Part shown: in pieces, positions 8,664-18,204 of the stretch | How positions within the stretch are numbered: position 1 is the first letter of the stretch | Layout: every line of letters starts with the position of its first letter | The notes under the pieces: generated by a model | What the model was told of the DNA's origin: nothing | Database searches by the model: none | Seen by the model: only the letters and a program-made list of their open reading frames with translations | Assembly (NCBI GenBank): GCA_018622675.1 | Contig: CP076020.1 | Span: 372,001-436,000, forward strand | DNA from: Mycoplasmatota bacterium | GTDB taxonomy: Bacteria; Bacillota_I; Bacilli_A; Izemoplasmatales; Hujiaoplasmataceae | Length of the DNA: 64,000 nucleotides | Direction of reading: 5' to 3' | Translations under genes and position numbers: made by a program

Positions 8664-9194
8664 ATGAAAAAATTAGCTATATTATTATTTTTATTGATGA
8701 TTACATTCGTAGGGTGTCAAAATAAACAATTAAATGCACCAGAAAATATCGCTTATGACCCTGAAGGGGTTATTATTTGGGATGAGGTAGAAAACGCTGA
8801 TGAATACTTGGTCAAGCTTCAAGGACAAGAATTTACAACTGATATCGCTTTATATGACATTACAGATGTCATTACCGCTAAAGGTCTTTATGAAGTTGAA
8901 ATAATAGCTTTATCAGATGATTTTGAAGATTCTGAATCATCAACTTATACATTGAAAGTTGATTATAATGAAGATGCAGAAATAGACTTAAGATTTCAAG
9001 GTGATTCATTAGTCTGGGATGAAGTTTTCTTAGCTAGTCACTATTTAGTGACTTATGGTTATGAATTTTCCAGAGTTGAAACACCGATGTTTTCTTTATC
9101 AAGTTTGCCTCAAGGTACACACGAACTAACTGTACAAGCAGTTTTTGAAGGCACAATAAAAACCGAAATATTTAATATTACTTACACTAAATAA
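8664..9194 (+). CDS. Small lipoprotein with two fibronectin-III-like repeats
   Basis: A 176-residue lipoprotein with lipobox FVGC (Cys18). Two repeats of about 75 residues follow. Each has a WDEV core: IIWDEVENADEYLV in the first and LVWDEVFLASHYLV in the second, each followed by a G(L/T)(Y/H)E(V/L) strand. This pattern is typical of FN3-like domains in extracellular proteins. There is no catalytic motif; it may be a carbohydrate- or protein-binding surface module. It has its own promoter and shares a bidirectional terminator with the gene after it. Confidence 0.7.
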   Translation: MKKLAILLFLLMITFVGCQNKQLNAPENIAYDPEGVIIWDEVENADEYLVKLQGQEFTTDIALYDITDVITAKGLYEVEIIALSDDFEDSESSTYTLKVDYNEDAEIDLRFQGDSLVWDEVFLASHYLVTYGYEFSRVETPMFSLSSLPQGTHELTVQAVFEGTIKTEIFNITYTK

Positions 9195-9206
9195 AGATTA
9201 CTAAAA

Positions 9207-9236
9207 AATAACACCTCAAATTTTTGAGGTGTTTTT
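9207..9236. terminator. Bidirectional terminator
   Basis: AACACCTCAAA / TTGAGGTGTT stem flanked by A and T runs, between the converging lipoprotein and purine nucleoside phosphorylase genes. Confidence 0.88.
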
Positions 9237-9237
9237 A

Positions 9238-10032
9238 TTATATATTTTTTAAAAACTCAATCATCAGTGTGCTCATCTTATTCATTGCTTTTTTACTCGT
9301 TTTCAAAACCTCATCGTGAGATAAGATTTGATTTGATATACCAGTAGACATATTGGTTATGATAGATAAGCCAAGAACACGCATATTTGCATGTCTAGCA
9401 AGGATTACTTCTGGAACAGTACTCATGCCAACAGCATCACCGCCTAACATTCTGAATGCACGTATTTCCGCTTTTGTTTCATAACTCGGGCCAAGATAAG
9501 ATACATAAATACCATGTTGCAATTTAATGTTTTCTTTTTTTGCGACATCATCTATTATTTTACGGAATGCATAGTCATAAGGTTCTGACATATCAACAAA
9601 TCTAGGACCTAATGCATCATTGTTTATGCCCACTAAAGGATTTCTTCCAGATAAATTAATATGATCCTCTATGACCATAATATCACCTGGATGGTAAGTT
9701 TCATTCATTCCACCACAAGCATTGGTTACAATCATATTTTTAACTCCGATTTGTGCAAAACTTTGGATTAATAATCTCATATCAGAGTCTTTTATGCCTT
9801 CATAATAATGTTTTCTACCTTCTAAAACTAATATAGCTTTATTGTCGATAAAGCCCATATGCAATTTTCCTTTATGACCAATAGATTCGTCAGTGTCCAA
9901 ATCGAATAAATCAGTATATGAAATACTTTCACTATCGGTTAATGCATTAATAAATTCATTAATGCCTGAACCCAGTATAATCATTGTTTCAGGAACATAT
10001 GTAAATTTATTTAAAACTACTTTTTTTACCAT
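9238..10032 (-). CDS. Purine nucleoside phosphorylase (inosine/guanosine type)
   Basis: A 264-residue phosphorylase of the trimeric inosine-guanosine class. It splits purine nucleosides with phosphate into base and ribose-1-phosphate. Signatures are MIILGSGINEF near the N-terminus, LEGRKHYYEG (phosphate-binding region), VTNACGGMN, the family site SYLGPSYETKAEIRAFRMLGGDAVGMSTVPE, here split over about 174-206, and a late SIITNMSTGI. The length matches the family. With the secreted nuclease upstream it fits a nucleic-acid scavenging route. It is probably transcribed alone, because a terminator precedes it. Confidence 0.93.
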   Translation of the reverse strand: MVKKVVLNKFTYVPETMIILGSGINEFINALTDSESISYTDLFDLDTDESIGHKGKLHMGFIDNKAILVLEGRKHYYEGIKDSDMRLLIQSFAQIGVKNMIVTNACGGMNETYHPGDIMVIEDHINLSGRNPLVGINNDALGPRFVDMSEPYDYAFRKIIDDVAKKENIKLQHGIYVSYLGPSYETKAEIRAFRMLGGDAVGMSTVPEVILARHANMRVLGLSIITNMSTGISNQILSHDEVLKTSKKAMNKMSTLMIEFLKNI

Positions 10033-10061
10033 ACTACCACCTCACAATAATATTATAACTT

Positions 10062-10096
10062 ATTTTTAAAAAAAATCACCTCAAATGAGGTGATTT
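10062..10096 (-). terminator. Terminator after the aminopeptidase gene
   Basis: Stem AAATCACCTCA / TGAGGTGATTT; on the minus strand it is followed by a T run. Confidence 0.88.
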
Positions 10097-10104
10097 ATAA
10101 TGAC

Positions 10105-11340
10105 TTAGATAACAAAGTTTCCATCTTTAAAGATTTGAACTTCTTTTCCATCAGGGGTATAACCAACGATATCTAAATCTTTAGAACCAAACATGAAATC
10201 AACGTGAGCCATTGAATTGTTATAACCATGTTTTTCTAATTCTTCTTTAGACATATCATTTCCGCCTTTAATATTCATTGGGTAGGCTCTACCTAACGCT
10301 AAATGACAAGAAGCATTTTCATCAAATAGAGTATTAAAAAATAGAATATTAGATTGCGAAATTGGTGAATCATAACCTATTAAAGCTACTTCACCTAAGT
10401 ATGAAGACCCTTCATCAAATTCAATTAGGTTTTGAAGATTATCTTTACCTTCTTTTGCATCGTAATCAACAACTTTTCCATCTTTGAATTCAAGCCAAAA
10501 ATCTTCAATTAAGTTGCCTTGATAATCTAAAGGCTTAGTAGCAACGACTTTACCATTAACCCCGGTTTTCAAAGGCATGGTGAAATTTTCTTCAGTTGGA
10601 ATATTTGGATTAAAGACAGTTCCGTTTGTTGCGAGTTCTTGACCACCAGACCAAACGTGATTTTTTACTAACTCTACTCTTAAGTCAGTTCCTAAATCAT
10701 TTTTAAAGTGTAATGATTTAAATTGATAATCATTTAATATTTTATTATGTTTAATTAATCGATGATTATGTTCTTCCCAGTCTTTTACAGGGTCATTATT
10801 TTCAGTAACTCTAGAAGCTTTGAAAATCGCTTCCCATAATGCCTCAGTTGCTTCATCTTCATCTTTACCCGGGAACACTTTTTGAGCCCAAACAGGGTTA
10901 GATGCCGCAATAATTGTCCATTGACTTCTATTTCCCATCATATGTTCTCTATAAAAATTTAAGGCTTTAGAAGATGCGACAGCTTGCGCTTGTTGTTTTT
11001 TGGGATCAAGATTTTTGTTTAAACCAGGTATGGGTGAAACGATACTAATGACACACGCACCTTGATCAACAAAATATTTAAAACGCTCGATAGCATATTC
11101 TGGAATATTTTGTAATGTTTCAATTGATTGATATTCAACATTCATTTTACCTGTATAGTCATCGCGCCAGTTAACAATAACCTCTTTAGCTCCGGCTTTA
11201 TAAGCCTCTTCAACAACTTTTCTAACAATTTCTTTTGATTCGGTTGAACCATTAACGACAACAACTTGATCTTGTTGGACGTTAGCACCGACTTGAACTG
11301 ATAAATTAGCTAATTTATCAATTAATAATTCTTTTGGCAT
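10105..11340 (-). CDS. M29 family aminopeptidase
   Basis: A 411-residue cytoplasmic metal-dependent aminopeptidase of the M29 family (AmpS/aminopeptidase T type), which removes N-terminal residues from peptides. Visible signatures are an N-terminal domain with VQVGANVQQDQVVVV and AGAKEVIVNW, the VWSGGQELATNGTVFNPNIP and EENFT stretches around the first metal ligands, EFDEGSSYLGEVAL in the second half, and NSMAHVDFMFGS near the C-terminus, which supplies the His and Asp ligands (about 379 and 381). The length is normal. An AAAGGAATGATTGT leader precedes ATG. It is probably part of peptide salvage together with peptidase T. Confidence 0.92.
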   Translation of the reverse strand: MPKELLIDKLANLSVQVGANVQQDQVVVVNGSTESKEIVRKVVEEAYKAGAKEVIVNWRDDYTGKMNVEYQSIETLQNIPEYAIERFKYFVDQGACVISIVSPIPGLNKNLDPKKQQAQAVASSKALNFYREHMMGNRSQWTIIAASNPVWAQKVFPGKDEDEATEALWEAIFKASRVTENNDPVKDWEEHNHRLIKHNKILNDYQFKSLHFKNDLGTDLRVELVKNHVWSGGQELATNGTVFNPNIPTEENFTMPLKTGVNGKVVATKPLDYQGNLIEDFWLEFKDGKVVDYDAKEGKDNLQNLIEFDEGSSYLGEVALIGYDSPISQSNILFFNTLFDENASCHLALGRAYPMNIKGGNDMSKEELEKHGYNNSMAHVDFMFGSKDLDIVGYTPDGKEVQIFKDGNFVI

Positions 11341-11485
11341 ACAATCATTCCTTTCTTTTATTTCGATATTATTAGTATATCATGAAATATATTGAATGAA
11401 AAATATTTCCTCCAAAACACAAGTGTTTATAAGCTATAATCAATTATGTTATAATATAAGTATAAAATAAAAGAAAGGTGGATGA

Positions 11486-12592
11486 ATGATGGAAAATAGA
11501 ACTTATGTAAGTTGGTCATTTATAGAGCATTTTATGGTAGAAGCATTTAAAAAATTAGGTGTTCCCGAAAAAGATGCATATATATGCGCAGATGTGCTTA
11601 TGGAAAGTGACAAGAGAGGCATCGAATCACATGGTGTCAATCGTTTTAAACCCATTTATATCGATAGGATAATGGATAAAATTCAAAAACCAAAAACTAA
11701 AATAGATATTCTAAAAGAAACGCCAACGACCGCTGTTTTAGATGCTAATGATGGTATGGGAATGGTCGTGAGTCATAAGGCTATGCAAATGGCTATTGAT
11801 AAAGCTAAAAAATACGGTATGGGGATGGTTGCTGTTAGAAATTCCACACACTATGGGATTGCTGGATACTATGCAACTATGGCAAGTAAAACAGGCATGA
11901 TTGGCATTACTGGAACAAATGCTAGACCATCAATTGCACCAACATTTGGTGTAGAAAACATGCTCGGGACTAATCCACTAACCTTTGCTTTACCGACAGA
12001 CGAAGAATTCCCTTTTGTACTAGATTGTGCTACTAGTATAACCCAAAGAGGAAAAATTGAATATTTTTCAAAAATAGGTAAGGATACACCTGAAGGTATG
12101 GTAGTAGGAAGAGATGGATTGCCAAAAACAGATTCTGAACAAATATTAAAAGATTTAAAAACAGGAAATGCTGCCTTAGCGCCATTAGGTGGCATAGGTG
12201 AAGAACTTGCAGGATATAAAGGTTATGGATATGCAACGATTGTTGAAATATTGAGTTCTGCTTTACAAGCAGGTAATTTTCTTAAAATGTTGAGTGGAAT
12301 TGATGAATCAGGTAAAAAAAAGCCATATCATTTAGGGCATTTCTTCATCGCAATTGATACAGAAGCTTTTATGGGTCTAGAAACTTTCAAAAAAACTGCG
12401 GGTCAAATTCTAAGGTCATTAAGAAAATCTCAAAAAGCACCTAAGAGTCAAAGAATTTTTACTGCTGGTGAAAAAGAATATGATGCATGGTTAGAAAGAA
12501 AAGAAAAAGGATTGCCGCTGACAGAAGCATCAAAAAAAGATATCATGGAGGTGAATAAAATGTTAGATCTAAATATTGATCTACCATTTTAA
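11486..12592 (+). CDS. Malate/L-lactate dehydrogenase family (Ldh2) oxidoreductase
   Basis: A 368-residue NAD(P)-dependent 2-hydroxyacid dehydrogenase of the Ldh2/MDH2 fold, unrelated to the classical lactate dehydrogenase fold. Typical motifs are [20 protein letters not shown] near 30-50, [14 protein letters not shown] in the middle, [10 protein letters not shown] for cofactor binding, and a late GYKGYGYA. The substrate could be lactate, malate, ureidoglycolate or similar. An AAAGGTGG site precedes two adjacent ATGs (11486 and 11489). It is the first gene of a run in which each gene overlaps or nearly abuts the next. Confidence 0.88.
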   Translation: MMENRTYVSWSFIEHFMVEAFKKLGVPEKDAYICADVLMESDKRGIESHGVNRFKPIYIDRIMDKIQKPKTKIDILKETPTTAVLDANDGMGMVVSHKAMQMAIDKAKKYGMGMVAVRNSTHYGIAGYYATMASKTGMIGITGTNARPSIAPTFGVENMLGTNPLTFALPTDEEFPFVLDCATSITQRGKIEYFSKIGKDTPEGMVVGRDGLPKTDSEQILKDLKTGNAALAPLGGIGEELAGYKGYGYATIVEILSSALQAGNFLKMLSGIDESGKKKPYHLGHFFIAIDTEAFMGLETFKKTAGQILRSLRKSQKAPKSQRIFTAGEKEYDAWLERKEKGLPLTEASKKDIMEVNKMLDLNIDLPF

Positions 12593-13038
12593 TGATGAAA
12601 AAATATGATGATCAGATAAAAAAACTATCACCATTACAATTTAAAGTCACACAAAAAAAAGGGACAGAACCAGCTTTTAACAATGAATATTATGATGAGA
12701 AAAGAGATGGAATTTATGTGGATGTCGTATCAAAGGAAGTTTTGTTTTCTTCTTTAGATAAATATGACTCAGGTTGTGGGTGGCCATCATTTACAAAACC
12801 ATTCAATAAAGAAGCTGTATTAGAAAAAAATGATTTTTCATATGGTATGATTAGGACTGAAATACAATCAGTAGAAGCTAATAGTCACTTGGGTCACGTA
12901 TTTAATGATGGCCCAGTTGATAAAGGCGGCTTAAGGTATTGTATTAATTCAGCCGCTCTAGAATTTATTCCAAAAGAACAAATGAAAGACAGGGGTTATG
13001 AAGCTTATTTAGATATATTCGAAGGGAATGACAAATGA
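12592..13038 (+). CDS. msrB: Peptide methionine-(R)-sulfoxide reductase MsrB
   Basis: A 148-residue MsrB that repairs methionine-R-sulfoxide in proteins. The catalytic cysteine is in RYCINSAAL (Cys117), and DSGCGWPSF holds a second cysteine (Cys62). The two CxxC pairs that bind zinc in many MsrB proteins are missing, so this is the zinc-free form. [10 protein letters not shown] is also typical. The start overlaps the previous stop (TAATG), and no good ribosome binding site is seen, so translational coupling is likely. It ends TGA in an ATGA overlap with the next gene. Confidence 0.95.
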   Translation: MMKKYDDQIKKLSPLQFKVTQKKGTEPAFNNEYYDEKRDGIYVDVVSKEVLFSSLDKYDSGCGWPSFTKPFNKEAVLEKNDFSYGMIRTEIQSVEANSHLGHVFNDGPVDKGGLRYCINSAALEFIPKEQMKDRGYEAYLDIFEGNDK

Positions 13039-13769
13039 AAGAAAAAATCGAACAAAACAGAAAAGCGATAAGGCCAACTTGGTCTGATTTGTATGATTTA
13101 AAAACTTATAAAAAAATGAAAAAGCCAAGACCAGAACAATTTTTAAGAATCAAAGATACTAAGGTCATTGATTTGTCGAAGGATTTTTCATCAATTAAAC
13201 AAAAAACATTAAGTGAATGTATAGGGTCAAGAAGAAGTCTTAGATCGTATAAAGATCAGGCTCTTTCTTTTGAAGAATTATCTTATTTATTATGGGAAAC
13301 ATCTAGAGTTGACCACATTGATAATGGCATTATCTATAAAACTATTCCTACTGCTGGAGCGACTAATTCTGGAGAAACTTTTGTTTATATTAATCAAGTA
13401 GAACATATAGAAAAGGGTATATACTTATATGTTCAAGATAAGCATCAATTAGCATTAGTGAGTCAAAAAGATGATTTAACAAATGAGGTTAATAGAGCTT
13501 TGTTTAGACAACTACGGGGAGCTCAAATAGTAGTGTACTTTACACATGTACTAGCAAGAGTTGAATATAAATATGCATATTTTGGTCCCAAATTAGCTAC
13601 ACTTGAAGCTGGACATGCATGTCAAAACTTATCTTTATCCGCTGAAATTATAGATGCAGGTGCATGCGCTATAGCAGCATATGATCAAGAAAGAACAGAT
13701 CGATTATTAAATATTAATGGAGAAGATCACTTCACCATATATTGTGCTACGGTAGGGAAGAAAAACTAA
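13035..13769 (+). CDS. SagB-type nitroreductase family protein
   Basis: A 244-residue FMN-dependent protein of the nitroreductase fold, SagB-like subgroup. Signs are [26 protein letters not shown] at about 62-87 (shown here as a range), [17 protein letters not shown] in the centre, and [14 protein letters not shown] followed by an AIAAYDQ stretch near the C-terminus. In toxin clusters SagB oxidises azolines, but no SagC or SagD partner or precursor peptide is seen here, so it is probably a stand-alone oxidoreductase. It overlaps msrB by four bases (ATGA). Confidence 0.85.
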   Translation: MKEKIEQNRKAIRPTWSDLYDLKTYKKMKKPRPEQFLRIKDTKVIDLSKDFSSIKQKTLSECIGSRRSLRSYKDQALSFEELSYLLWETSRVDHIDNGIIYKTIPTAGATNSGETFVYINQVEHIEKGIYLYVQDKHQLALVSQKDDLTNEVNRALFRQLRGAQIVVYFTHVLARVEYKYAYFGPKLATLEAGHACQNLSLSAEIIDAGACAIAAYDQERTDRLLNINGEDHFTIYCATVGKKN

Positions 13770-13790
13770 AAAAGGGAAAAGGGAACTTCA

Positions 13791-15071
13791 ATGGAAATAA
13801 GTAAAATAAGGTATACAACACTGAATGAACTTGAAAAAATGCCGCGTTTTGATTTGAAAGCAATGCCCAAAAAGGCAAAATGGTATTTACAAGTTTTAGC
13901 TTGGATTATAGCTCTACCTGAAACATTTATGACTAAAGTTAAAATTCGTAAAAATGGCATGGATCAATTAAAAGGTGGTTATTTATTGTTATGTAACCAT
14001 AATAGTTTTTTTGATTTCAAAATCGCAACTAAAGCAGTTTTTCCTCGAAGAGCTAACTATATAGTTGCTGTAGATGGTTTCATAAATAGAGAAAAAATCA
14101 TGAGGAATGTAGGCTGTATAGGAAAACGCAAATTTGTTCCTGATCCATCATTAATTAAGCAAATTAAATATAGCATAAATGAGCTTAATTCTATTTGTAT
14201 GCTATATCCAGAAGCCAGATATTCTTTGATAGGTACAACAGCTATTTTGCCTGAAAGTCTGGGAAAGATGATTAAAAAATTTAAATTTCCAGTAGCGACT
14301 TTAATTGCTCATGGTCATCATTTACATCAACCTGTATGGAATTTAAGAAAACACAGAGTGAAGGTTGAAGCTGATATGACATATTTATTAAAACCAGAAG
14401 AGATTGAAAGGATGTCTGTTAAAGAAATTAACGACAAAATTCTCTGTGCTTTTCAATATAATGACTATGAATATCAGTGTAAGGAAAAAATTAAAATCAA
14501 AGATATTCATAGGGCTGAAAACTTACATAAACCACTTTATAAGTGTCCGCACTGTTTGTCAGAAAAACATATGAAATCCAAAGACACAATTTTATATTGT
14601 GATCATTGCCATCAAACCTATCACCTTGATGAATATAGTCGATTGCATAATTTAAATGGACAAACAAAATTTTCTTCTATTCCAGAGTGGTTTGAATGGG
14701 AGCGAGAAGAAGTGAAAAAAGAAATTGAATCAGGCCAATACCAAATTGAAACAAAAGTTTATATGGATTCACTACCAAATAGTTCTGGGTTTTATAGGTT
14801 GGGAGTTGGAACATTAACTCATAATATGGATGGTTTTGTTTTAAAAGCAGTTTTAGATAACACATCATTTTTACTTAAAAAACCTGTTTTAACAAAATAT
14901 GGAGTACATATTGAATACGATTATTTTGGCAAAGGTGATTGTGTGAGTTTATCAACTATTAATGATACTTATTATTTATTTCCACTTGATCAAAAAATAC
15001 CAATTACCAAATATCATTTTGCTGTTGAAGAATTGTATATATATGAGGAGAATAAGAGAAATGCCAAGTAA
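13791..15071 (+). CDS. PlsC-like acyltransferase with C-terminal zinc ribbon
   Basis: A 426-residue protein. Residues about 45-235 form a lysophosphatidate acyltransferase-like domain with the catalytic HxxxxD motif as HNSFFD (His70, Asp75) and a YPEARYS motif in place of the usual PEG motif. Residues about 250-275 form a zinc ribbon with CPHC (252-255) and CDHC (270-273). About 150 further residues of unknown fold follow. The family normally ends after the acyltransferase, so this is an unusual domain combination. It is probably membrane-associated and acts on lipid. An AAAAGGGAA leader precedes the start. Confidence 0.8.
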   Translation: MEISKIRYTTLNELEKMPRFDLKAMPKKAKWYLQVLAWIIALPETFMTKVKIRKNGMDQLKGGYLLLCNHNSFFDFKIATKAVFPRRANYIVAVDGFINREKIMRNVGCIGKRKFVPDPSLIKQIKYSINELNSICMLYPEARYSLIGTTAILPESLGKMIKKFKFPVATLIAHGHHLHQPVWNLRKHRVKVEADMTYLLKPEEIERMSVKEINDKILCAFQYNDYEYQCKEKIKIKDIHRAENLHKPLYKCPHCLSEKHMKSKDTILYCDHCHQTYHLDEYSRLHNLNGQTKFSSIPEWFEWEREEVKKEIESGQYQIETKVYMDSLPNSSGFYRLGVGTLTHNMDGFVLKAVLDNTSFLLKKPVLTKYGVHIEYDYFGKGDCVSLSTINDTYYLFPLDQKIPITKYHFAVEELYIYEENKRNAK

Positions 15072-15888
15072 ACTGGAAAAAACAATTCATCATACACAAA
15101 AACCAATAACAAAAGCTGATATTCTTTCTGCACTTAAATATTTAGGTATCCATAGTGGTTCTAAACTAGAAGTACATGCATCATTATCCGCTTTTGGTTT
15201 CATAGTTAATAAACAATATGATGTTTTAGATGCTTTGATAGAAACTATTAAAGATGGCGTTATTATTGTACCTGCACATACTTCAGAGATGACCAACCCA
15301 AGGGATTGGGAAAACCCACCTGTTCCAAAGGATTGGATTCCAATCATAGAGGAAAATAGAAAACCTTTTGATGCTTCCTTATTTATTCCTGAAAGAGTCG
15401 GCATTATTGCTAAATCTTTTCTCTTATATCCGGGTGTAAAAAGAACAAATCATCCTGAAGTTTCACTTGCAGTTTATAATAAAACAAATGACTCTACTTG
15501 GCTAGATCATGGATTTGATGATAGAGATTTAATCCACCCTCTATATAAATTAAAACAAGAAAAAGGCAAAATATTAATGATGGGAACTGATTTTTATACA
15601 TGTAGCTCTATACATTTAACTGAGTTTATGAGCCAATATTCAACGATTGATTATTATGATTATCATATAGTTATAGATGGAAAACCCATAAAAAAAACCA
15701 TCACCACCAAGTATTTTGATGATGATGATATTAATTTTAAAAATATTAGTGCCATTTATATTGAAAAATATAAAAATACAGAATGGTATAAACAAACTAA
15801 AGTTGGAAATGCTATGTTAACTCTCATTGATGCTGATAAGTTATATCAAATCGCTAAAGATTTTCATCTTAATTATAAGAAAAATTAA
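15061..15888 (+). CDS. Aminoglycoside N(3)-acetyltransferase-like protein
   Basis: A 275-residue protein of the AAC(3)/YokD fold that would use acetyl-CoA as donor. Signatures are KADILSALKYLGIHSGSKLEVHASLSAFG at about 18-46 (given as a range), DGVIIVPAHTSEMTNP, and RTNHPEVSLAV with a conserved His. The ATG at 15061 is chosen because GAGGAG lies about 10 bases upstream; an earlier in-frame start would lie deep inside the upstream gene. It overlaps that gene by 11 bases and ends convergent with gamma-glutamyltransferase by four bases. Many such chromosomal genes do not confer drug resistance, so the true substrate is unknown. Confidence 0.85.
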   Translation: MPSKLEKTIHHTQKPITKADILSALKYLGIHSGSKLEVHASLSAFGFIVNKQYDVLDALIETIKDGVIIVPAHTSEMTNPRDWENPPVPKDWIPIIEENRKPFDASLFIPERVGIIAKSFLLYPGVKRTNHPEVSLAVYNKTNDSTWLDHGFDDRDLIHPLYKLKQEKGKILMMGTDFYTCSSIHLTEFMSQYSTIDYYDYHIVIDGKPIKKTITTKYFDDDDINFKNISAIYIEKYKNTEWYKQTKVGNAMLTLIDADKLYQIAKDFHLNYKKN

Positions 15889-17471
15889 TCACATGATATA
15901 TGACCGTTACATCTGGTTTCAGTACCAACTTCGTAATGGTCTTTTTTATTGAAAATGATTTGACCGCGTCCAAATCCACCCCTTGAATGATCTATAGATA
16001 CTTTATGACCAAGGGACTTTAATTTTTCTTCTATAGATGGATCAAAATAAGGTTCTAAAGCTACATTTAATTCTTTATCCCATCTAAACCTTGGTGCATC
16101 TAATGCTTCTTGAGGGTTCATACCAAAGTCAAACATGTTCATTAATACTTGTAAGTGGCCTTGTGGTTGCATAAAACCACCCATGACGCCAAAAGGTCCT
16201 ACAGCATAGTTATTTTTTTTAATAAAACCTGGGATAATTGTATGATAGGTTTTCTTTCTAGGTTCTAATGCATTATGGTGGTTAGGGTCAAGAGAAAAAG
16301 TATGACCTCTGTTTTGTAAAGAGATCCCAGTTCCTTCAACGACTAATCCACTACCGAATCCCATATAATTACTTTGAATAAAAGAAACCATATTACCACT
16401 TGAATCTGCAGTAGCTAAATAGACAGTCCCTGATGATTTATAATCGATAGGTGACATAAGTTTTGCTTGATCAGTAATGTCTTTTTCTCTTAAGTTTTTA
16501 TAGTCATCACTTATTAAATATTCAGGTTTTATTTTCATAAATTTAGGATCTGTTAAATATGTTTGAGTATCGCTAAAAGCAATTTTTAGTGACTCAATTT
16601 GCTTATGGATGGTTTGAATATCATCTTTTTTTATTTCTTTATCTTTTAATAGGTTTAAGGCCATCAAGCATGTGAGTCCTTGTCCATTAGGTGGAAGTTC
16701 AAGAATATCATAACCCCTATAATTTAAAGACATAGGTTCTACAAACTGACAGTCATATTTCGCTAAGTCATCTGCATCGATAAATCCATGATGTTTTTTC
16801 ATAAATTTTACTATTTTTTTTGCTAGATCACCTTTATAAAAACTTTGTGCACCTGTTTTTCCTATTTCTTCTAGTGTGTTGGCTAAATCGTCGTTTTTAA
16901 ATATATCGCCTGCTTTGTATCTCCTACCATTATCAGTGAAAGTTCTAAAAAAGTGATTGTATTCAGCGGTTTTATTGACTTTCTGGTATGCTTCAATACC
17001 TTTGTCAAAGTAATAACCAACATTTTCGCTTAAACAAAAACCGTTTCTTGCAAGACGAACTGCGGGTTCTAAAACTTCCTCTAAAGATAAGTTTCCAAAC
17101 TTTTTTATCAAAGTTGCCCAACCTTTTGGTGTTCCGGGAACAGTAACAGGGATGACACCAAATTTTGGCATTTCATGATAGCCACGCTCTTTGACTTTTT
17201 CTATAGAAATGTTTTTTGAACTATAACCAGAACTATTTAATCCATAAGTTTTTCCTTCATAGTGTACAATTGCAAAGCAATCACTACCAATACCATTACT
17301 ACATGGTTCAACGACTGTTAAAGCTGCCGCACATGCAATAGCGGCATCAATTGCATTACCGCCTTTTTTAAACATTTCATATCCAGCTTGTGATGCAAGA
17401 CTTTCACTTGAAGCTACAACTTGATTTTTTGCATAAGTTACTTTCCTACGGCTTAAATATTGATTATTCAT
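15885..17471 (-). CDS. Gamma-glutamyltransferase, YwrD-like
   Basis: A 528-residue Ntn-type gamma-glutamyltransferase/hydrolase. It is made as one chain that cuts itself before a threonine to give large and small subunits. The likely nucleophile is Thr349 in SGTVYLATADSSGNMVSF; GVMGGFMQPQGHLQVL and LEPRKKTYHTI are also conserved. There is no signal peptide, unlike classical exported GGT, so it is probably cytoplasmic as in the YwrD subgroup. The substrate may be glutathione or another gamma-glutamyl compound. A GAGGTGA ribosome binding site precedes ATG. Confidence 0.92.
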   Translation of the reverse strand: MNNQYLSRRKVTYAKNQVVASSESLASQAGYEMFKKGGNAIDAAIACAAALTVVEPCSNGIGSDCFAIVHYEGKTYGLNSSGYSSKNISIEKVKERGYHEMPKFGVIPVTVPGTPKGWATLIKKFGNLSLEEVLEPAVRLARNGFCLSENVGYYFDKGIEAYQKVNKTAEYNHFFRTFTDNGRRYKAGDIFKNDDLANTLEEIGKTGAQSFYKGDLAKKIVKFMKKHHGFIDADDLAKYDCQFVEPMSLNYRGYDILELPPNGQGLTCLMALNLLKDKEIKKDDIQTIHKQIESLKIAFSDTQTYLTDPKFMKIKPEYLISDDYKNLREKDITDQAKLMSPIDYKSSGTVYLATADSSGNMVSFIQSNYMGFGSGLVVEGTGISLQNRGHTFSLDPNHHNALEPRKKTYHTIIPGFIKKNNYAVGPFGVMGGFMQPQGHLQVLMNMFDFGMNPQEALDAPRFRWDKELNVALEPYFDPSIEEKLKSLGHKVSIDHSRGGFGRGQIIFNKKDHYEVGTETRCNGHISCD

Positions 17472-17500
17472 TATAAATCACCTCATATCTATTATAGCAT

Positions 17501-17533
17501 AAAAAAAAGTTAAAACTTTTAAAGCTTTAACTT
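17501..17533 (-). terminator. Terminator after the six-helix membrane protein gene
   Basis: On the minus strand GTTAAAGC pairs with GTTTTAAC (one G-U pair) and is followed by eight T. Confidence 0.75.
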
Positions 17534-18137
17534 AATAAAATAGTTTTTCGATTTTCTTGATTCTCTTTTCTTCTAAATATTCTCTTCTTGAAAGACGTTC
17601 ATCAAACTTATAAATTAAGAATGCCTGTACAAAAGCAATGATAAACATGAAAACATAATTAACAATTGTAAAAACTAGTACAATATTCTCTACACTATTT
17701 AATTCTGGAGTTCTAAAAAAACCAACAACATAACCTAATATTGTAAACCGGGTACTGGTATAAAAAATAATGTTATAGACAGTGATAAGCATCATGATTC
17801 TTTCTAAAGATAACTTCATTCTATTTTGCAGGATAATTCCAAAAGAAATAAAGAATAAGGCAAAACTACCAATATCCATAAAAGACATGAATAGCAAAGC
17901 TAAATCTTCTTGAGGAATTAAGCCATAACTAGTAACAAAAAAACCAGTAATCATTAAGATAGTCACTATGTGATAGGCTATGACTAGTCTAGTTTCACCA
18001 TAATATATAAGTGAAATCAAGTTAAACAATACCATACATAAAATAACTGGTATCACACCAACAATGCCTAGGAACCATAAAACCGCTGCTATAATGGATG
18101 ATAAAAATACAATAATCATGTTTATGTTTCTACGCAT
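17532..18137 (-). CDS. Six-helix membrane protein of unknown function
   Basis: I do not recognise this 201-residue protein. It has about six hydrophobic segments spread over its length and a basic C-terminal tail rich in Arg, Lys and Glu (about 178-201), so the tail is probably in the cytoplasm. No catalytic or binding motif is visible. An AAGGGGG ribosome binding site precedes ATG 18137. It lies between gamma-glutamyltransferase and peptidase T on the same strand but has its own terminator. Confidence 0.7.
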   Translation of the reverse strand: MRRNINMIIVFLSSIIAAVLWFLGIVGVIPVILCMVLFNLISLIYYGETRLVIAYHIVTILMITGFFVTSYGLIPQEDLALLFMSFMDIGSFALFFISFGIILQNRMKLSLERIMMLITVYNIIFYTSTRFTILGYVVGFFRTPELNSVENIVLVFTIVNYVFMFIIAFVQAFLIYKFDERLSRREYLEEKRIKKIEKLFY

Positions 18138-18204
18138 AATAACCCCCTTTTAAAAATATTATCATATTTACCAAGTAAAGTAAATGAACCTTAAGTATCT
18201 AGTC

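Noticed and set aside
13035-13769. Thiazole/oxazole-modified toxin cluster
   Set aside because: Only the SagB-like oxidoreductase is present; no cyclodehydratase, protease or small precursor gene was found around it.
15061-15888. Aminoglycoside resistance gene
   Set aside because: The fold matches AAC(3), but chromosomal members often have other or unknown substrates, and the context is a housekeeping-like operon.
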